A stretch of 64,000 nt of DNA from Rebecca billardiae RCC1528. Its lineage: Eukaryota > Haptophyta. Location: assembly GCA_965240325.2 (NCBI GenBank), contig OZ251228.1:1550001-1614000 (forward strand), in the 5' to 3' direction. This document shows positions 50,259-62,375 of the stretch, in pieces (within the stretch, counting starts at the first letter, position 1; each line of letters starts with the position of its first letter). Under the pieces are notes generated by a model that saw only the letters and a list, made by a program, of their open reading frames with translations, was not told the origin of the DNA and did no database searches. A program made the position numbers and the translations under genes.

Positions 50259-51945
50259 TCAGCTGTATTGCCGTTTTGGAAAGTGTGGTCAGGTGTATTG
50301 CCAAACGCACGTTTTGACTACCGTGGTCAGTTGTATTGCCGTTTTCCATGTTTGGGAATCACGTGTCAATCTTGTTGCCAACGTCGAATACTTGTGTCAG
50401 GTGTATTGCCGTGGATGATGGCCCAATACTTTGTCCAGCTGTATTGCCGTCGCGTAGTGTGGGTCAGTTGTGTTGCCGTTTGCGCATCTTTGATTCAGGT
50501 TTGTTGCCGCGATCGCCCACGCGCTGATGATGGCGCTGGCGCCCACGCGCCGCCGGCGTGCGCGGCGTGCCCTTGAGCAGGCCTAGCTGATCCCAGGCCA
50601 GAAGAGTGACGTTCAACGACGACGATCTCTGCCGGGGTAGCGCCGTGTTCCTCGACATCATCAAGCCGAACGACGACCTGAACCGTGGACCGGAATCTGC
50701 ACAAACGCTGCCGCATGCGCGCGCAGTGCAACACGCGCGTGCACCTCGGGCTACTCGCCGTCTACGCGGAGACGGGCGAGAATCCGTCGCGACTTCTATC
50801 GAATCGGCGTTGCTCCGTGCTCACTTCGACTCCGGGACCGTCAAGCGCGCAGTCGATGACATTGCGACGGCAGCGCATGCAGGTGCATGCGTGAAGCAGG
50901 GTGAGCGTGTGTTGCTGCGCCCCGATTCGCGGGAGTCGAACGTGCACGACGGGCGTGTGCTCTTCAACGGCCTCAAGGAGCTTGACCAACGCGACGCGCG
51001 TCCCCCGCACTGCCTGCCATTGACTGTCATTCACACCGTGGCGATCAACCAACGCGCGTCGCTCTCGCTCGAGCAACACTGCTGGCGCGTGCCTTTTTGC
51101 GATTGTCATCACTCCAACAGCAGGCTGCCCTGTGGCCAACCGTGTGCAGGTGGCTGACCGTGCGCCAGACGCACTCGTCATTGCAGGCTGATTGGCCCGT
51201 GGAGGAGGAAGTCCAAGGCGTACTGCCAGCTGGGACACAACGCACCGACCGGCGGGCGGTGCGCCGCGCGCGCCTCGACGAGCCAGCAAGCAGGAGGGTC
51301 AGGCGACGCTTCCTGCTGCTGCTGGAACCCGAGTGGCAGGCTTGGCGAGCGCGGTCGCAGCTTGAGGCGGCGCGTGCAGCGGCATGGGACGCGATGCGGC
51401 TCACATGGCCGCTGAAGTAGCAGCAGTCCCGATGGCGCTGGCGGCCGGCCGCCGGCGGGCGGCAAGCGCGACGGCGACAGGAAGCGCCGACTGCTACTGG
51501 AAGTCAAGATGAGCTACGCAGGCCGCATGATGATGGCATATGTCGGTTGGTTGCAGTCGCGTATCCTGCATGCCGCGCGCAGGCAGTCGCAGCTCTGCAC
51601 GCACGCGCACACGGGCTGCGCGAGTCTCTTGTCTGAGTGCGAGTCGTGCCCCAGCCACCAGCTGCTGGCGGCAATACAACTGACACATAGTTATGGAAAG
51701 GGCAATATTTCTGAGCAGACTATGTTCAAGCTCGAAAACGGCAATATTCGTGAACCAAGTAGTGTGAAAGGGTCATTGGTTTGAAACCAGTATTTGAGGG
51801 GCAATATTGTTGACACACTATCCAAAAGCGGCAATATTCTTGACCCATACTACTGAAAACGGCAATACAACTGACCACGGTAGTCATAACGTGCTTTTGG
51901 CAATACAACTGACCACACTATCCAAAGCGGCAATACAACTGACAT
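50256..51945. mobile_element. DNA-transposon-like element with 8 + 8 inverted subterminal repeats
   Basis: The ends are inverted: ATGTCAGCTGTATTGCCG at the left and its near-complement ending CTGACAT at the right, with similarity continuing about 90 bp inward. The left 265 bp hold eight copies of a unit like TCAGTTGTATTGCC, all in one direction; the right 280 bp hold eight copies of the reverse complement (GGCAATACAACTGA and variants). Such arrays are typical transposase-binding regions of DNA transposons. The interior (about 50520-51665) has open frames of up to 183 codons with no recognisable transposase, so the element is probably non-autonomous. It is missing from unit 2 of the duplication. 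Flanking GA and TA microsatellites hide any target duplication. Confidence 0.82.
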
Positions 51946-51948
51946 CGG

Positions 51949-52055
<107 letters not shown>

Positions 52056-52383
52056 GCAAGTTACTTCGCAGGCCGCAACGTGCTGGCCCATCGATCGTCC
52101 GATCATGATGATGCTGATGATGCTGATGATGATTGCATGATGATGGACTCATTCGGCGGCACGGGCGCGAGACGCCGCTGCCGAGCGTTGCCCTCGGCCG
52201 TCACTCATCGCCGCTCCACTAGCTGTCGGGTGGATCCGTCGGAGTCAGAGTAGTCATCACGACGTCGGAGCCGACGGCCGGGCCGGAAGGCACTTCTGGC
52301 TGCCACTTACGGTCACAGCTTGCTAACTCTGATGCCTGCCAGTTGCATACCACGTCGTTAGTATATATATCGACGAAACTATA

Positions 52384-55301
52384 CCGCTGCGTTCCTGAGC
52401 CCCAGCGCCAGAATTACGCGAGAATAAAGCCGCGGAATTGTTCACATACGAAGAATCGCACTTTCAGCGCACCCGCATCGGTTGGCGGTCTTCGATTGAT
52501 GAGCGAACGAGCCCAAAGCCGTGCTATGCGGGCGAGGCAGATCGCGAGAGATTGCCACCGAGGGTTCAAGAGGCCAAGACGAGAGTGTTTTGTCGCCGGT
52601 CGTCGGCGGGCGGCAGGGCTTCGAACGCAGCCCGGCCAGGCCAGGCCGCCAGAGAGTCTCTGCGACATTGCTGGCGTGGCTGAGGAGCTCTCGCGCGGGT
52701 CCAGGGACATCAGCGCTCAGTGTCAGCCGCGTGCACACCTTCGTAGGTCCACATTGGGCGTCGCCCTTTGCTTGCACACGCGCGTGCGCACCTGGTCCCC
52801 TTCTGCGGCTAATGCGCACTCCGCAATCATTGCTCCTGACGCTGATCGTGCAGGTGCGGGCGGGGGGGGCGAGCCTGCCAGCAGTCGGCGTGCGATGTAC
52901 GGCGAGTCGCACGTTTCCTATTCGGCCCCGATAGCGGCCACTTGAGCTCTTTCCTCGCCGTCGGACACTCTGTGCCCACGCGCCTACAGAGGTCACGGCC
53001 CAGATCCGCAGAAAGCTGCCGCCAGTTCACATCCTCACGTTGTGCCTTCGATCGGCTTGGCGTGCAGTGTCAACAAGCGGTGTGCAGTACTCGTAAGGTC
53101 ACGCACCAGCTGCAAGCACACCTTCGGAGCCCCAGGCTGGCTCCGGGGGCTGCACGCGAGCGCACGCAATGCCTGTACCGCCCGTACCGCCTTGGCCGGC
53201 GCCCGCGGCTCGACTCGCTGACTAACTCTGACAATCCAGTCGGCTCGACCGCTGCCAGTGCGCGGGCGCCCGTAATCTGCGACTCAGACTGGAGGCGTAG
53301 CCGGGTCAGCCGTCGGCGTGTTGCCGGCGCACGCCCGCCGGGCCCAGTCACTGCAACATTTACTACGGAGCCTCGGTACGTTAACGTACCGGGCGCGGGG
53401 CTTTATTATAATTATTTATAAGACTACTGCTCATCACTCGATACTGCGGACCGTCCGCACTATTCACTAACGGGCACGCGGCTAAGGTTCCGTTGACCGT
53501 CTGTCCGTGCGCGCGCAGCTGATGCTGACACTTGACAGCATTGCCATTATGCACGGCTGAATACTGATGATGCAGCAGTCAGCACGCGGACCCAATATGA
53601 ATAAGGTGAGTCACGCTATACGCGGCATGCTGCGCTAAATGCATGATGACGACTGTACCGTAGTGACGACCGTGTCTGTGATCGAATATCCTGACTCCGA
53701 TGAACCGCACCACATGTGACATTCCAGCGGCGCCACCGGAGTCCGGCCGTCCTCCGCCTCCTCGGGCTCAGACTCTGCGGCTCGCGGTGATGCATGACCG
53801 GGCGCGCACCGATGCGCTGCGTGCCCCGCGGTGCCGCCGCGGCGCTGAGACCGCCCACCGTGCATGTCTGGCGCTGCTTCGGAGTACGTATGATCGCAGG
53901 CGCATAGAGGGTAGGGCGCACGACTGTTCTCGGTAGCGCCGACGCTTCGCGCAGCCCGTCAGCCATGAAGCTGAGCGCGAGTCGGCGGCACGTTTGAGTC
54001 GATGAGCGCTGCCACGGCCCGCGGCGCGAGCGGGTCGCCCCGAGCCGGCAGAGCAGCACCGCCACTGGTCCAGAGGGCAGCGGCACTGAGCCGTCGTGCT
54101 ATGTGACCCGGGGTCTTACCGTCTTAGGCCAGGCCTCGGCGTGGGCAGAGGCGGCCCAGGCCCTGTGGGCCGGCAGGCCCAGGCCCAGCGGCGAGCGAGT
54201 GTTGCTCTGAGCCGCGCCGTCCAGTGTCCGAGACAGCGCGTGGCCCGGTCAACGAGTGCGTCGTGACTGCGCCAGGCGCCGCGCCACGTCTGCGACACAG
54301 AGCCAAGCACTGCCACTGACGACTGCCGCCGTGCCGACGCATCCACACATCCAAGTCAGTAGGGCTTTGCCATGCCGCACGTACAACGGTGCCCACAGAT
54401 GAGCGTGAGATCCTGTCTAATGAGCCATGAGCATCGACGTGTGATGCAGCACGTCCGGTGGCGGGTAGCTGCGGCACGCGGCGGCGGCGGTCATGAGAAG
54501 TATGCTCGTTGCCACCGACCGCAATATCGCTGTAATCGCTGTGGCCCATCCTCTGCACTGCAGAGGTGAAGAGCGACTGAGCAAGCCATGCCGACATGCC
54601 GCACCGTGCAGCTGCCGGGACGCGCGCGCTGTCACGAGGGCACGCAGGCTGTCGAGAGCAGCGCGGTGGGCAGCATCGAAGACAACTCAAAATGGGCCCG
54701 GGATGCCCACCTGAGTGGTGGCTGAACCTTCAAATCGCGCCCTTCGATCACCAACTTGTCGGCGGCGCTGGCAAGTTGTCGGGCCACGCGCGGCACGGAT
54801 GATGAACGGCGCAGGCGTGGCAGGCAGAAACAACAGGAGCTGCAGGGACTGCGTCGGCCGCGCCTGCCCGCAGTCGTATCGAGCGAGGCTACGCGCACTC
54901 AAACATCCCCTAGTCCGTGCACGAGCGTTTGTTCGCCATCGACCTCGTACTAGTGTGCCGGGGGGGCGTCGCCTGTCGCCACTCGTAGATCGTCCGCCGA
55001 CGAAGGGTCTAGGAGCGTTGAGGGCCTGCAGGATCAACCGATGGAGAGATGCTGCTGTGTATCCTCACAAAAGCGACGCTTCGGGGCAGATGTTCGAGAG
55101 ATCGGACGATCAAGCGAAAGTCATAGGTTGCAATTTTGGGCCCACTACGGCGAGACTTACTCACGTCATTAACAAAAGGTTACCCGCTGCTCAACTTTCG
55201 GCCCCCTTCAGCGACGTCTCGACCAATGGCGCGCGTGGGAGGAAAGAAAGGTTCTCTGATCTCGCGTAATTCTGGCGCTGCGGCTCAGGAACGCAGCGCC
55301 G
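52384..55301. mobile_element. 2.9-kb TIR element with TA target duplication (Tc1/mariner-like end structure)
   Basis: The left end (52384-52423) and right end (55260-55301, reverse complement) share GCTGCGTTCCTGAGCC and then CAGCGCCAGAATTACGCGAG, with one mismatch and a 2-nt length difference at the very tip. TA lies directly outside each end (52382-52383 and 55302-55303). Unit 2 has the matching empty site with a single TA at 59060. A TA duplication is the hallmark of Tc1/mariner elements. The interior holds several frames of 150-200 codons on both strands but no transposase motif I recognise, so it is probably non-autonomous or badly decayed. Confidence 0.87.
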
Positions 55302-55679
55302 TAGGCGACTCCCGAGCCGCCGGATCGTGTAAAATGGCGGTGTAATTAAATCGTAATGGCAGAGTTATTATCAACGAGTCTGCGGTACCGAGTCGGCGAG
55401 TCCGAGCCGTGCCGTATGATTAATAATACGTACGTACTCTCCCGGCGTCACTCTTCACTCTCGCCGGTGGCGGCCCGGCTTTTCTGACGATGCGTGACCC
55501 GCGTGATGATATCTGTGAATTCTGTGATGTGACCGGTAGCTTACGAGTCATCAGGCTGCTGCCAGGCTTCATAGATCTGATGAATCCGCTGATGTCGCCG
55601 TCGGCTGTGGCAGGCGACGCACCCGGCACCGTCTGCGTTCTGCGCTCGAGAGGCTCCGGCGCACACCGCCAGCAGGCGA

Positions 55680-56282
55680 TCAAACATGATGCTCCGACGC
55701 GGTGACGCCTGCGGCTGCAGACTCTGAAGCCCCGGGCTCGCTGACACGGGGCATGGTCTGTGCAGGCTGCCCAGCAGGGGCCATTGTCGTCGATGCTTCC
55801 GCAGGGCGGGCAGGCTCCTGCGACCCTGCACCAGTGGACCGCGGTGGGGCACGCTCTTGGTCCCCTGCCGCATCGCCACGCGCCGCTGCCGCGGGCGACG
55901 TGCCCGCCGCGCTTTGGCTTGACTGCCGCTTGACGACCTTCTCAGTCGCCCAGGAGTTGACCATGTCGTTGACGCAGAAGCACACGGACAGGACGGTGAA
56001 GACCATGGTGATGGCGGTGAAGATCACCGATGAGCCGGAGCGCGACAGGTAGATGCCCTGTAGCACGAGCTGGGGGATATCTTCCATGAGCCGCGCGGCG
56101 AAGAAGAGGAGCATGCTCCTCTCCGACGGCATGCCTTGCCTGTGCTTCGGGTCTGTGAGCCCTTCCGGCCACGGCAGCGTGCCGAGGGCGATCGGCACAA
56201 AATATGCGCACAATTCCATCATCCGCATCACCCCGAGGATCATGCCGCGCTGCTCGTCGCGAACCATGCGCATCTCGTCCCC
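55680..56282 (-). pseudogene. 5'-truncated copy of the multi-pass membrane protein (exon 2 only)
   Basis: This matches exon 2 of the intact gene at 59438-60446 almost exactly, from GDEMRMVRDEQRG to the end GVTASEHHV. Just past the splice acceptor (CCACAG at 56288-56283) the sequence switches to the start of duplication unit 2, so exon 1 with its two membrane helices and the start codon is missing. It could be transcribed only from a foreign promoter; a frame with an ATG at 56336 exists but adds unrelated residues. It is most likely non-functional. Confidence 0.85.
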
Positions 56283-56294
56283 CTGTGGCGAGCG

Positions 56295-59200
56295 GTCAGC
56301 CCTACTGAGCAGCGCGCACGCACGCGCGCATGCCAAAGCGGCACCAGCTTATCTGTTCTGCGGTGCATCCGCAGCGACTCTTTCGCGGCAGACGCGGGGT
56401 GCGCACGCGCGGCAGCGCAGCCGGCACACCTGACACCACTCGGACACGGCGCTGAGTTGGGTGGTGTGCCGGCTGCGCTGCCACTCGACGAACCGCGTAC
56501 AGCGTACTCTCCCGGCCTCGATTCACCATCACTCACCCCGATGCCGAGCGTTCGGAGCACGCCACGCTCCACCGTGCACGGATGTCGGATCGCGAGCACG
56601 CTGCCAAGTCCAGTCGGCGGAAGGCGTGCAGCGAAGAGCGCCGTGAGGCGCGAGCTCGCCCGCGAGCACGCGTGACGCGGCCATCACGGCAGACGTCAAG
56701 ATCCGATACCTTATTACACTATTGTGTGTTTGACGAGAACCTTGTCTGTGGGTATATACAAGTAATATGGTTGGAGATGAATAACGCTCGCCAAGATAGA
56801 TCTGGTTGATGAACCTTCGTATAATGAAGAGGGTAGGATGCACCTCGGGAGCCGTTCATCTGTTAATGATCGGATACGTCGAAAATGACTGATGAATCCG
56901 ACTCGTATTCAAAGTGGGTAAGTTTACCCAGTCGTTCATGAACGTAGGGTACTGTACGTATCGGACCATATGTAGTTCGGTCATTTGAGATTGTCGTATG
57001 AACCCACCGGATCTGCTGCGCACCCGGATACTGTACCAATCTCGGCCGACGTCGTCGCAAAGGGATGGACAACCACGAGGGGGGCGACGCAAGCACGCCG
57101 GTCAGCGAGATCGACCGGCGGCCCCGCACGTGCGATCATGTTGGCTGCGTGAGGTGCCCATCATACGGCACGCCAGATGATGCGCGCGCCAGCCTGTGCG
57201 CTGAGCACAAGCTGCCCGGCATGATCGACGTGATGGGCCGCATGTGCGATCATGCCGGCTGCACGAAACGGCCATCGCACAGCATGCCGGGCGACATGCG
57301 CGCGAGCCGGTGCGCTCATCACAAGCTGCCCGGCATGATCGATGTGAAGAACCACACGTGCGAGCATGCCGACTGCGCCACGCGGCCATCATACGGCATG
57401 CCTGGCGACACGCGCGCCAGCCGGTGCGCTGAGCACAAGCTGCCCGGCATGGTGGACGTGAAGAACCACAAGTGCGAGCACGCCAGCTGCGCGACACGGC
57501 CATCCTTCGGCATGCCGGGCGAGAAGCGCGCCTGCCGGTGCGCTGAGCACAAGCTGGCTGGCATGATCGATGTGAGGAGCCGCAAGTGCGAGTATCCCGG
57601 CTGCATGAAACAACCATCACAGCGCTTGCCCGGCGACGTGCGCGCCAGCCGGTGCGCTGAGCACAAGCTGATCGGCATGGTCGATGTGAAGAACCAAAAG
57701 TGCGCTCATGCAGGCTGCGGTACGCGGCCATCATTCGGCATGCCGGGCGAGACGCGCGCGAGCCGGTGCGTCGAGCACAAGCTGGCTGGCATGATTGACG
57801 TGCTGAGCCGCAAGTGCGATCATGCCGACTGCACGAAACGGCCGTCACACGGCATGCCGGGCGACAGGCGCGCCAGCCGGTGCGCTGAGCACACGCTGCC
57901 CGGCATGATCTCCTGGCATACGCTTGCCGTGCACAAGCGCAAGCTGGAACAGCACCCAGGCTACAACTGTGTGCTCCCTGCCAAGCGACAGCAGAAGCAC
58001 ACCGACCACGGAGCCTGCGCTGCTGCACTTGGTCACCCTGCACAGCTGCAGTGGCCGTTGCAGCTGCAGCAGTCGCCGCTGCCGCCACAGGCTTCGCCGC
58101 TCCCGCCGCCTCTGGACACAGCCCAAGCCGTGGTCTGGCGCTTGCACGATGGAGTCGTCATCCACTACTACCGCAGCCACTCCAGCGCCGAGCAAGTCCT
58201 GCTGCAGGCGCAGCCGCAGCATACTGCACCGTACTAAGGCAGGACTCCACTAATAGTCCACTCTAGCTCGCTACTACGGTTACTGTCAACCGTCTAGCAA
58301 CCAAGCAGTAGTGCTAGCAGTTGTTGGTGAAGGGGCGAGTCGATACTGATAGGTACTTAGCCGCGTCGTCGAAGAGGTAGTAGTCGGAGCCGAGCCCACT
58401 AGAGAATTGTCAAGTATTGTGCCTGCGCTAGTGCGGCGGAGCTCCGGAGGCCGAGGGCACGTCGGCCGGGCGGAAGAAGAGCGTCGCCGGCGAGGGGGAG
58501 AACTACATGAGTGAGTCTCGTTGGACAGGAGGTGGACGGCTTGGCCTCGGCGTCGATGTCGGTTAGCCCAGGCTGCCCCGCCCGAGGAGCCCCAGCGTCA
58601 TTTGATCTGGGCATTCAGGTCATAGTCTCGATCCGTCGAGACGCTCGCGACCCTAGCTAGACGCATCTCGGCCCCCGGCCGGTACTCGCAAGCTGCCGGA
58701 GACCTCTCCTTACCATTATTTTGTAATATATATCGGCAAGTTACTTCGCAGGCCGCAACGTGCTGGCCCATCGATCGTCCGATCATGATGATGCTGATGA
58801 TGCTGATGATGATTGCATGATGATGGACTCATTCGGCGGCACGGGCGCGAGACGCCGCTGCCGAGCGTTGCCCTCGGCCGTCACTCATCGCCGCTCCACT
58901 AGCTGTCGGGTGGATCCGTCGGAGTCAGAGTAGTCATCACGACGTCGGAGCCGACGGCCGGGCCGGAAGGCACTTCTGGCGGCCACTTACCGTCACAGCT
59001 TGCTAACTCTGATGCCTGCCCGTTGCATACCACGTCGTTAATATATATCGACGAAACTATAGGCGACTCCCGCGCCGCCGGATCGTGTAAAATGGCGGTG
59101 TTATTGAATCGTAATGGCAGAGTATTATTATCAACGAGTCTGCGGTACCGAGCCGGCGAGTCCGGCGAGCCGTGCCGTATGATTAATAATACGTACGTAC

Positions 59201-60048
59201 TCTCCCGGCGTCACTCTTCACTCTCGCCGGTGGCGGCGGCTTTTCATCTGACGACGATGCGTGACCCGCGTGATGATATCTGTGATGTGACCGGTAGCTT
59301 ACGAGTCATCAGGCTGCTGCCAGGCTTCATAGATCTGATGAATCCGCTGATGTCGCCGTCGGCTGTGGCAGGCGACGCACCCGGCACCGTCTGCGTTCTG
59401 CGCTCGAGAGGCTCCGGCGCACACCGCCAGCAGGCGATCAAACATGATGCTCCGACGCGGTGACGCCTGCGGCTGCAGACTCTGAAGCCCCGGGCTCGCT
59501 GACACGGGGCATGGTCTGTGCAGGCTGCCCAGCAGGGGCCATTGTCGTCGATGCTTCCGCAGGGCGGGCAGGCTCCTGCGACCCTGCACCAGTGGACCGC
59601 GGTGGGGCACGCTCTTGGTCCCCTGCCGCATCGCCACGCGCCGCTGCCGCGGGCGACGTGCCCGCCGCGCTTTGGCTTGACTGCCGCTTGACGACCTTCT
59701 CAGTCGCCCAGGAGTTGACCATGTCGTTGACGCAGAAGCACACGGACAGGACGGTGAAGACCATAGTGATGGCGGTGAAGATCACCGATGAGCCGGAGCG
59801 CGACAGGTAGATGCCCTGTAGCACGAGCTGGGGGATATCTTCCATGAGCCGCGCGGCGAAGAAGAGGAGCATGCTCCTCTCCGACGGCATGCCTTGCCTG
59901 TGCTTCGGGTCTGTGAGCCCTTCCGGCCACGGCAGCGTGCCGAGGGCGATCGGCACAAAATATGCGCACAATTCCATCATCCGCATCACCCCGAGGATCA
60001 TGCCGCGCTGCTCGTCGCGAACCATGCGCATCTCGTCACCCTGTGGCG
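56295..60048. repeat. Tandem segmental duplication, unit 2 (compact)
   Basis: A 3.75-kb unit homologous to unit 1. It contains the second EsV-1-7 gene and reaches into the intron of the intact membrane-protein gene. It lacks both insertions found in unit 1 and so preserves their empty sites, at about 58733 and 59060. Confidence 0.92.
57065..58237 (+). CDS. EsV-1-7-type cysteine-repeat protein, copy 2
   Basis: A single-exon 390-residue protein. It has the same seven 38-residue C-x4-C-x16-C-x2-H-x12 repeats as copy 1. I see only a handful of residue changes: Ala to Val in repeat 5, Ser to Pro in repeat 7, and Pro to Leu near the end. A small indel near 58228 changes the C-terminus to HTAPY instead of a 16-residue longer tail. 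The upstream 770 bp are also duplicated, so both copies should carry the same promoter. All Cys and His positions of the repeats are kept, so both copies look functional. Confidence 0.85.
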   Translation: MDNHEGGDASTPVSEIDRRPRTCDHVGCVRCPSYGTPDDARASLCAEHKLPGMIDVMGRMCDHAGCTKRPSHSMPGDMRASRCAHHKLPGMIDVKNHTCEHADCATRPSYGMPGDTRASRCAEHKLPGMVDVKNHKCEHASCATRPSFGMPGEKRACRCAEHKLAGMIDVRSRKCEYPGCMKQPSQRLPGDVRASRCAEHKLIGMVDVKNQKCAHAGCGTRPSFGMPGETRASRCVEHKLAGMIDVLSRKCDHADCTKRPSHGMPGDRRASRCAEHTLPGMISWHTLAVHKRKLEQHPGYNCVLPAKRQQKHTDHGACAAALGHPAQLQWPLQLQQSPLPPQASPLPPPLDTAQAVVWRLHDGVVIHYYRSHSSAEQVLLQAQPQHTAPY

Positions 60049-60446
60049 CGCGGTGGGGGGCGTGCGGGCGGGCGGCGCGTCGGTGCTGAGCCGCGCACGC
60101 TTGCGTCGCGGCACATGCCGCCGCGTGGTCGCACCATGTCACTCAGAATGGACGCCGTGAGCCAGTTGGCAAAGTTGATGATCGTGGTTGCGACCAGGGT
60201 GAGGATGGATGCGATCATCATGCCCTTGAACCCCTCAAGGCTCAGGATGATCGTGAATATGATGTCCGAGGCAACATCCACGCCCTCGAGTACGAGCTGG
60301 AAGAAGGCGCGCCGCAGCTTCGACGCGAATCGCTTCGACACGTCATTGACGGCATGACAGCCGACGACGAAATTCAAGGCGAGCAGCAAGATCGAGAAGA
60401 GGATGGCGCAGAGAAGGAGCAGGAGGATCTCCGTCCGATCGTCCAT
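59438..60446 (-). CDS. Multi-pass membrane protein, two exons, weakly XK-related-like
   Basis: Exons 60446-60135 and 60040-59438 (GACATG|GTGCGA...CCACAG|GGT) join in phase to give 304 residues. Exon 1 encodes two strong helices: ILLLLLCAILFSILLLALNF at about 7-26 and MMIASILTLVATTIINFANW at about 75-94. Exon 2 adds CAYFVPIALGTLP and a helix VIFTAITMVFTVLSVCFCV, then an Ala/Ser/Pro-rich tail. The phrase MEDIPQLVLQGIYL resembles the E-x-x-PQ-L-x-LQ motif of XK-related proteins, some of which are lipid scramblases, but the rest does not let me assign the family. The parent of the truncated copy at 55680-56282. Confidence 0.7.
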
Positions 60447-60630
60447 GGCTACGCTCCCACGCCCACGGGGGAGGAAGGGGGCACACGTCCGGTGCCCTGG
60501 CCGTCAACCCGCGCCCGAGCTGGGTAACGCGGTTGCATTTGCTAGTGAATTGCTGGTATTCGAGCTCGAAATTGATGGGGCGAACCGGCAATAATGACCG
60601 ATGGATTGACGAGCACGATCACGAGACACG

Positions 60631-60813
60631 ATGGCGGCGCACCAGATCCATCCGCGCATTCGATCCGATGACGGCTGGCTGCGCCTGAGCCACCCGTCCC
60701 AGCTCCAGTACATCAAGTTCCGCGTGGGGCCGCTCGGCCCAGCCGCTCGGCCCAGCCCGTGGGCCGCGTGGTGCCATCGCCGCATCGGTCCCGGCGCGGA
60801 CGCCGCGCCTTGA
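60631..60813 (+). CDS. Short open frame, possible first exon
   Basis: A 60-codon frame starting MAAHQIHPRIRSDD, divergent from the membrane-protein gene with a 184-bp gap. Its first 35 residues have mixed, protein-like composition (DDGWLRLSHPSQLQYIKF), unlike the Arg-rich shadows nearby. If real it would be an exon of a gene interrupted by the repeats that follow. I recognise no family; this is weakly supported. Confidence 0.22.
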   Translation: MAAHQIHPRIRSDDGWLRLSHPSQLQYIKFRVGPLGPAARPSPWAAWCHRRIGPGADAAP

Positions 60814-60849
60814 CTTAGTCGGCCCAGTCTCAGACAGGGGCTGTTGACA

Positions 60850-61956
60850 TTATGGCGGGCCGTAGGTCCGCCCCTTGTAGTGCCCGGGAAAAGGATAAGA
60901 AAAAGAAAAGGAAAAAAGAAAATCGCCTCGCAAAGAAAAGAAAATCGCCTCGCTCACTGCCGGGTCGCTTCGCTCACTACCGGGCGCCCTCGCAGCTCCC
61001 ACTGGGGACGCTCGGCCGAAAGAGAGTCCTGGATGGCGCGGAGCGCGTGGGCCGCGCGCGCCGAATCCAACGCCGGAGCGGACATCGTGAGAAGACTCCC
61101 GAGGGGGGTTTTCGCCCGATTCGCGATTGCTGCCCTCGTCGTCTCGCGTGCAGGTCGAACGGGGGCTAAATCGACGCGTTTGGAGCGGTACGCTCGGCGC
61201 GTCGACACGATCGTGCGACCTGGGGCGATCCTCGCCTGACGTGCACGTCGAAAGCTCGCACCGGCCATAGCATCAAGCGCTGCGCACGATGGCCGCCTCG
61301 CTCGATTCACCGTCGCGCGTCGGGCTCGGTGCGGAACGGCCCTCATCACGAGGCGTCTCGCGGGCGGGAAGCGCCATCGCACGCGACGCAAGATTTGGCG
61401 CGGCCTTCTGAACACCATAACCGGAATCCACACACCGGACTGTCGCGTGCCCCGGTCCAGTGGTCAGCAAGGTCGGGCGCATGCAAATCCGTTTGCTACG
61501 ATCGGTGGTGTTCCAGCGCGGGCGATCATGTTTCGCGCTCGCGAGCTCGCGGCCAAAGATCGCTCGGCGCTCGAGGGCCCACGTCCGGCCTGCATGGCGC
61601 CGACGGTGACCAATGCGACGGAGGGGCAGCGCAAAGCGGCGTACGACGCGCACCGCACGCACCTCCCGGGTTTGCAGCCGTGGAAGGTGACCGCGTCTTG
61701 GCGAGTCGGCGGCCCTCGTCGCACAGCGCTATGACCGATTGACCGATCCCAGAGGCGCATCCGCGACGAGCTGAAACGCCGAGCGTGCAACATTGTCGCC
61801 CCATCCTCCACCATGTCACGAGCGCTGCGGGACGAGGCCGACGTCGTGAAGCCAGTGGCACATGCGCTGCGCTTCCTGTGCCTGCTCGAGCAGCGCGTGC
61901 CGGCACCCTCGATCGCGAGTGGCACACGCTCTCGCACTGCGCGCGCGCGCACCGCA
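60850..61956. repeat. Decayed dispersed repeat, copy A
   Basis: It starts TTATGGCGGGCCGTAGG and includes an A/G-rich stretch (AAGAAAAGGAAAAAAGAAAA) followed by CGCTCACTGCCGGGTCGC. The same sequence recurs in direct orientation at 62376-63362 with scattered changes and indels. Frames such as ACMAPTVTNATEGQRKAAYD look like remnants of coding sequence but are broken by frameshifts. Probably a decayed mobile element of unknown class. Confidence 0.8.
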
Positions 61957-62325
61957 CTTCCAGACGACCTAAACAAATGAAACATGACATCACACTCCGC
62001 CACCACTGTTTAGCTCCGAGGACATTGAACCGTCACCGTCAGGCGTCACAAGCAAGCCGCCGTCGCACGCCAATCAGTTATTGGCCAGTGCGTGCGCACA
62101 GTCGACGGCTCGGCTGTCGGCACCCGGGATGACGAGTAGCGCCGAGTGGGTGCACGAATACACGCGCAATCACACTGTCGGTGAGATCACCAGAGTCATC
62201 TGTCGCGTTATTATTCGTCAGTGAGTCAGGTAGCTCACCATCATCTGTGTGTCGATTGTAGTATTCGTCATCCTGCCCGTCAAACCGCTAAATAAAAGCA
62301 GCGCGAACCCGCTGGGGAAATATTG

Positions 62326-62375
62326 CGACAGCACTGGCACGGCCCGCCGACCCCCCCGCCCGCCAGGGCAGAGTT
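62326..62375. repeat. Short direct repeat (partner at 63855-63911)
   Basis: A block containing GCGACAGCACTGGCACGG and CCCCCCCGCCCGCCAGGGCA lies just before repeat copy B and recurs at about 63855-63911. The pair may mark the ends of a larger element of about 1.5 kb. Confidence 0.7.

Noticed and set aside
50606-51420. Open frames inside the subterminal-repeat transposon as a transposase
   Set aside because: Up to 183 codons, but no catalytic DDE/D pattern or DNA-binding domain visible; left as an unannotated interior.
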